Below are positions 6,723 to 9,799 of a DNA stretch of 9,799 nt, piece by piece; position 1 is the first letter of the stretch, and each line of letters begins with the position of its first letter. This stretch comes from Emcibacteraceae bacterium. GTDB taxonomy: Bacteria; Pseudomonadota; Alphaproteobacteria; Sphingomonadales; Emcibacteraceae. Below the pieces are notes generated by a model that did not search any database, had not been told where the DNA came from, and saw only the letters and a program-made list of their open reading frames with translations. A program made the translations under genes and the position numbers. The DNA lies in NCBI GenBank assembly GCA_016763335.1, contig JAESUD010000075.1, positions 1 through 9,799 of the forward strand, written 5' to 3'.

Positions 6723-8081
6723 ATGCGTTTTGATGATGAGCTGTTCAACTATGTACTAGGCGCGGCAAAAGAGTTTGAAAATGGTTTGGATGATAATCCG
6801 GTTGTTCCATCAGCGGATAATATAAAGGCTATTGAAATTTTTGATGAGCCATTACCAAAAGGCAAAACAAAAGCTCTTGATGTTATTGAATTACTTCATG
6901 AAGTAGGAACGCCAGCAACCACATTAAGCCGTGGCGGTCGGTTTTTTGGCTTTGTGGTTGGCGGCACGTTACCAGTTGCTGTTGCGTCAAGTTGGTCGAC
7001 GACCACATGGGATCAGAACCCAGCCTTAACCATGCTTGGTTATGTTAATGCCAAGCTTGAGCAAGTGTCACAAAAATGGATTGTTGAATTACTTGAACTT
7101 CCAAAAACAAGTGCAGTTGGTTTTGTAACCGGGGCGACAATGGCTGGGTTTACGGCCCTTTCATCAGCCCGTCATAGAATATATAAAAACCTTGGATATG
7201 ATCTTAAGGTTGGCGGCTTGAGAAACGCGCCAAAAATTCGTTTTATTATCAGCGAAGACATCCACGCAACTAATATTCGTGCCCTTAACTATATGGGGTA
7301 CGGTACTGATGAATTTGAATTTGTTCCTGTTGATAAACAAGGCAGGGTTATTGTTGATCAAATGCCCGCGCTTGATAGTCGTTGTATAATTCTTATCCAG
7401 GCGGGTAATATTAATAGTGGGGCGTTTGATGATTTTCCTGCAATTTGTGAACTGGCGAAAAAAGCAGGTGCGTGGGTGCATGTGGACGGTGCATTTGGTG
7501 GTTGGCTTAAAGTATCAAAGACAAGATCGCATCTGGTTAAAGGAATGGAGCAGGCCGACAGCTGGTCAATTGATTGTCATAAATGGTTAAATGTACCCTA
7601 TGATAGTGCCATTGCCATATGTCGTGACCGCGAAGCAATGATTGAAACTTTCACCATATCCGCTAGTTACCTGACCACAGACGGTGACCGCATCCCTAAT
7701 AATTTTACGCCTGAATTATCACGGCGGGCAAGGGGTGTTGATGTCTGGGCGGCGCTTAAGCATCTGGGGCAAGACGGTTTTGGTGAATTAATTGACCGCT
7801 GCTCTGATCATGCCAAATGGTTTTCAGGTGCGCTTGATAAAATTGGTTTTACCATCATGAATGATGTTGTGATTAATCAGGTTGTTTTCTGCCTTGATGA
7901 TAATGATGACGCACGTCTAAAAGACATAATGGATAAAGTTGCGCTAAGCGGTAAAGCATGGTTCGGACCAACCCGTTGGCACGGCAGAGATGTGTACCGC
8001 ATGAGCATTTCATCACACGAAACCACAAAAGCAGACCTTGATGTGGCATTAGAGGCTATTAAAGAAGCAATGGAAGAATAA
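6723..8081 (+). CDS. Group II pyridoxal-phosphate-dependent decarboxylase-family enzyme
   Basis: This 452-residue protein has the fold-type I PLP hallmarks of the aromatic-amino-acid/glutamate decarboxylase family. TGATMAG at about 136-142 is the phosphate-binding loop. H181 in DIHATN is the likely ring-stacking His. D255 in HVDGAFGG is the Asp that pairs with the pyridine nitrogen. K287 in IDCHKWLNVPYDS is the Schiff-base lysine. The motif ELSRRARGVDVWAALKHLG (331-349) matches the conserved block after the catalytic loop. In my hand alignment the loop tyrosine needed for clean decarboxylation in DOPA decarboxylase is absent (Pro325 at that place), so the reaction may differ from simple amino-acid decarboxylation. 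The enzyme should be cytosolic and dimeric. The start is supported by GGAG at 6712-6715. The gene is divergent from the efflux operon and shares its control region. Its TAA abuts the stop of the opposing protease gene with no gap. The substrate is unknown. Confidence 0.9.
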   Translation: MRFDDELFNYVLGAAKEFENGLDDNPVVPSADNIKAIEIFDEPLPKGKTKALDVIELLHEVGTPATTLSRGGRFFGFVVGGTLPVAVASSWSTTTWDQNPALTMLGYVNAKLEQVSQKWIVELLELPKTSAVGFVTGATMAGFTALSSARHRIYKNLGYDLKVGGLRNAPKIRFIISEDIHATNIRALNYMGYGTDEFEFVPVDKQGRVIVDQMPALDSRCIILIQAGNINSGAFDDFPAICELAKKAGAWVHVDGAFGGWLKVSKTRSHLVKGMEQADSWSIDCHKWLNVPYDSAIAICRDREAMIETFTISASYLTTDGDRIPNNFTPELSRRARGVDVWAALKHLGQDGFGELIDRCSDHAKWFSGALDKIGFTIMNDVVINQVVFCLDDNDDARLKDIMDKVALSGKAWFGPTRWHGRDVYRMSISSHETTKADLDVALEAIKEAMEE

Positions 8082-8498
8082 TTATTTTTCAGGTAGATTA
8101 ATGCTCAGTTTTTCTATTGCACTATCAATTGGAATAAAGAAACTTATACCTTCGGCATCTCTTATTTTGCTTACAGTAATTGCGACGACTTCACCAAATT
8201 CATTGACCAAAGGGCCACCACTATTGCCGCCATTCACAATTGTATCGCTTTGTAGCATCGTCTGGTCGGTTTTTTCGTCTTTACGGTAAGTGCTAACAAT
8301 GCCGGACGAAATGGAACCTTGAAGGTCTGCATTGGTTGGGGCACCAATGGCATAAACTTTAGAGCCTATTTCAGAGTAATTAAATTTCAATGCCAAGGTT
8401 TTTAACTTTGATAAGGGGATTTTTACCAATGCCACATCACGTTGCTGATCTTTCCTGATCACATCACCTTCTATTTCCATGCCATTGTTAAAGGCCAC
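8082..8498 (-). CDS. 3' fragment: protease domain C-terminal half with Asp and Ser of the triad
   Basis: This is read as 138 residues from a GTG at 8498, but the frame is open further upstream and the homology continues to 8516, so the GTG is probably not a real start. Asp21 (QQRDVALVKI) and Ser93 (NGGNSGGPLVNEFGEVVAI) match the S1C catalytic positions, with SISSGIVS at about 62-69 as in HtrA-type proteases. The protein ends soon after the protease fold, so there is no PDZ domain, unlike DegP or DegS. Alone it lacks the catalytic His and half the barrel and should not be active. Confidence 0.7.
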   Translation of the reverse strand: MAFNNGMEIEGDVIRKDQQRDVALVKIPLSKLKTLALKFNYSEIGSKVYAIGAPTNADLQGSISSGIVSTYRKDEKTDQTMLQSDTIVNGGNSGGPLVNEFGEVVAITVSKIRDAEGISFFIPIDSAIEKLSINLPEK

Positions 8499-8500
8499 AA

Positions 8501-9346
8501 TTACGGTGTATTTGACCCCACCACATGCTGATTGGTTAATATATAACCATCAGAGCTGATAATAAAACCTGACCCGTGTCCACTATTGGTTTTTATGGTG
8601 ACGACAGAATTTATTACCTTGGCAAGGCTGATGGCATCAGTATCTGTTGAAACAGGTTGATATTTAACAAGCAAGTCATCAAAATGAGTTTTAAATTTTT
8701 CAGGTTCCTTGGTAAGGAGATCATAAAAATCCTGATCGGCTAGTAATTTTTTCATTGAATTTCGGACAGCTACCTTTGGGCTTATAGTATCGGACAATGT
8801 TTGAAAAGTCTTATCAGCTGCAGAACCTTTAAAGGATTCTTTGAAAATAATTTTTTTTGCAAGTGGGTCATATACTTGCCATTCCAACGTATAAGAATAA
8901 CTGGATTTATATTGTGGTTTTCCTTCTTTTTTTAGAAAAACCCATTTTTTATATGAACAATTGTTTACCACAATTTCTATAATGCGACCCGCTATGAAAT
9001 AAGCGGGTTCTTCCTTATTAATTTCATTAAATAATAAGCCCGATGCGTCAGGAGCATTGTATTTAGCATTAACTAATTCATCATTTAAAAGCCGTACTAA
9101 CTCTTCACTTGTTAAGGGGTCTTTATCTGTTCGAAAAAATATATCTTGATCATAGTGACAAGACTTCCCATCATATCTTATACCGATTTTAGAGTTATTT
9201 GGCACATCATTAATTACTTGCATTACCTTCACAGGAATAGTTTTTACACCCGCAGGTACTATAAATGATTGATCATAATTTTTTGATGTGGATTGTGCAT
9301 GAGACTGTGAAATTGATAAAAGGCAAAAAAGGATCAGTTTTTTCAT
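8501..9346 (-). CDS. 5' fragment: signal peptide, unrecognised domain and first part of the protease domain
   Basis: This 281-residue frame starts at an ATG with GGGGA as Shine-Dalgarno (9355-9351). Residues 1-17 form a signal peptide with a likely cleavage site after SHA, so the product is exported to the periplasm. Residues about 25-215 form a domain I do not recognise. It contains two cysteines (about 63 and 130) that could form a disulfide, a repeated beta-like pattern, and an EWQVYDPL segment reminiscent of small envelope lipoprotein folds; this resemblance is only an impression. From about 238 the S1C protease begins, with GHGSGFIISSDGYILTNQHVV, where H274 is the catalytic His. The frame then stops at TAA. 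This half is visibly AT-richer than the pump genes. Confidence 0.75.
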   Translation of the reverse strand: MKKLILFCLLSISQSHAQSTSKNYDQSFIVPAGVKTIPVKVMQVINDVPNNSKIGIRYDGKSCHYDQDIFFRTDKDPLTSEELVRLLNDELVNAKYNAPDASGLLFNEINKEEPAYFIAGRIIEIVVNNCSYKKWVFLKKEGKPQYKSSYSYTLEWQVYDPLAKKIIFKESFKGSAADKTFQTLSDTISPKVAVRNSMKKLLADQDFYDLLTKEPEKFKTHFDDLLVKYQPVSTDTDAISLAKVINSVVTIKTNSGHGSGFIISSDGYILTNQHVVGSNTP

Positions 9347-9388
9347 GGTTTCCCCGCTAAATAATACTTACATAATAAACTTTACCAA

Positions 9389-9416
9389 ACGATATCATCA
9401 CTTGTTAAGATGTCAA
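9389..9416 (-). promoter_or_regulatory. Predicted promoter of the protease gene
   Basis: On the - strand a consensus TTGACA (9416-9411) is followed after 16 bases by TATCGT (9394-9389, 4/6 match). This would place the transcription start near 9382, about 36 bases before the protease ATG. It lies in the 82-base gap after the hydrolase gene. The -10 is weak, so the gene could also be read from the hydrolase upstream. Confidence 0.4.
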
Positions 9417-9428
9417 TTTATTTGTACA

Positions 9429-9799
9429 TTATTTGTTCTTTTGAGATTTAAAACGAATGAAGCTAAGAATGTCATAGGCGTAAAGACTTGGGCCGCTGTT
9501 AAAGTGGAATATTTCGGACAGGTGATTATGGTCCATAACCTGTTTGACCATCGGCATCTCGCCGTCGCGGCGGTAAAGAGCATCTATGATGCGTGATGCC
9601 TGATATTGGAAATTATCCTTGTCGTATTCGGCGTAGGAAATAAAGACCGGTATTTTACGTCCATCCAGTTTATGCAGAACCGAACGCACAGGATAAAGTT
9701 TATTATCACTGCCAAAATAATCATAATACTGCGGGTCGGCTTCATGGTTTAAGATATCGGCATCATAAAGCGATCCACTGGCGAGTAAAGCGCCTTTTA
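9429..9799 (-). CDS. Alpha/beta hydrolase (carboxylesterase/BD-FAE-like), C-terminal part only
   Basis: The frame is open to the right edge of the window, so the start lies outside. An in-frame GTG at 9689 is internal, because the residues before it (QYYDYFGSDNKLYPV) continue the same fold. About 123 residues are visible. The sequence ISYAEYDKDNFQYQA carries the probable catalytic Asp (the Asp of EYD), and MDHNHLSEIFHF carries the probable catalytic His, as in the last third of alpha/beta-hydrolase esterases. The nucleophile Ser motif (GxSxG) would lie outside the window; the visible start, KGALLASGSLYDAD, fits the strand just after it. The reaction is likely ester hydrolysis on an unknown substrate. 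Whether the protein is exported cannot be judged without its N-terminus. The protease gene follows on the same strand after 82 bases. Confidence 0.82.
   Translation of the reverse strand, partial: KGALLASGSLYDADILNHEADPQYYDYFGSDNKLYPVRSVLHKLDGRKIPVFISYAEYDKDNFQYQASRIIDALYRRDGEMPMVKQVMDHNHLSEIFHFNSGPSLYAYDILSFIRFKSQKNK

Larger units (their letters stand above)
8082..9346 (-). pseudogene. Secreted trypsin-like (S1C, DegP-like) serine protease gene split by a frameshift
   Basis: Two consecutive - strand frames make up one protease. The first (9346 to 8501) ends just after the catalytic-His block NQHVVG. The second carries the catalytic Asp (RDVALVK) and Ser (GGNSGGPLV). The upstream frame runs His-Val-Val-Gly and then SNTP and stop (TAA at 8503-8501). 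The downstream frame reads VKYTVIVAFNNGMEIEGD from base 8516. One extra base around the GGGG run at 8519-8516 (- strand) would join them as HVVG-VKYTV, giving a protein of about 425 residues. The join is then slightly shorter than in typical DegP-like sequences, so loss of 4 or 7 bases is also possible. The gene is either a recent pseudogene or carries a sequencing error; nothing else in it looks decayed. It is convergent with the PLP enzyme gene. Confidence 0.85.

Noticed and set aside
8498..8498. GTG start for a separate 138-residue protein
   Set aside because: The protease homology continues in the same frame upstream of the GTG to about 8516, and the product would lack the catalytic His, so it is a fragment of the split gene.
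8510..8525. Programmed -1 ribosomal frameshift site in the protease gene
   Set aside because: No X XXY YYZ heptamer is present; only the Gly codon GGG could re-pair after a one-base slip, and I see no clear stimulatory hairpin just downstream.
9689..9689. GTG start for an 86-residue protein at the right edge
   Set aside because: The frame stays open to the window end, and the upstream residues continue the hydrolase fold.

Overview
The window looks like chromosomal DNA from a Gram-negative bacterium, probably a proteobacterium. The grounds are an inner-membrane RND pump with its periplasmic adaptor, a RhlE-like DEAD-box helicase with a long basic tail, exported Sel1-repeat and trypsin-like proteins, and sigma70-like promoters with Shine-Dalgarno sites. 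Base composition is low to moderate in GC: sample 60-base lines I counted run from about 42-45% G+C in the pump and decarboxylase genes to 25-32% in the protease gene. I cannot name the genus. No tRNA, rRNA, CRISPR array, insertion sequence or phage gene is visible.

Layout, left to right. (1) The 3' part of a DEAD-box RNA helicase gene (+) enters from the left edge. (2) A Sel1-repeat protein (+) follows. (3) A hairpin terminator lies in the convergent gap. (4) A two-gene efflux operon on the - strand encodes a periplasmic adaptor (transcribed first) and an RND permease, separated by two bases. (5) A 156-bp divergent promoter region holds a perfect 13-bp palindrome with a TTGACA hexamer on each strand. 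(6) A group II pyridoxal-phosphate decarboxylase-like enzyme (+) reads away from the pump. (7) On the - strand, a DegP-like (S1C) secreted serine protease gene is split by a frameshift, with catalytic His in one frame and Asp and Ser in the other. (8) The C-terminal end of an alpha/beta hydrolase gene (-) runs off the right edge.

How the genes relate. The adaptor and permease form the inner part of a tripartite efflux pump. No outer-membrane channel gene and no regulator gene is present here, so a TolC-like channel and probably a TetR-type repressor would have to be encoded elsewhere. The palindrome overlaps the adaptor's -35 and is the best candidate for the operator. Whether the divergent PLP enzyme shares that control, or makes something the pump exports, is only a hypothesis.

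I do not see a clear new multi-gene system. The items most worth checking are the frameshifted protease with its unrecognised N-terminal domain, the symmetrical operator, and the PLP enzyme that seems to lack the usual catalytic-loop tyrosine.
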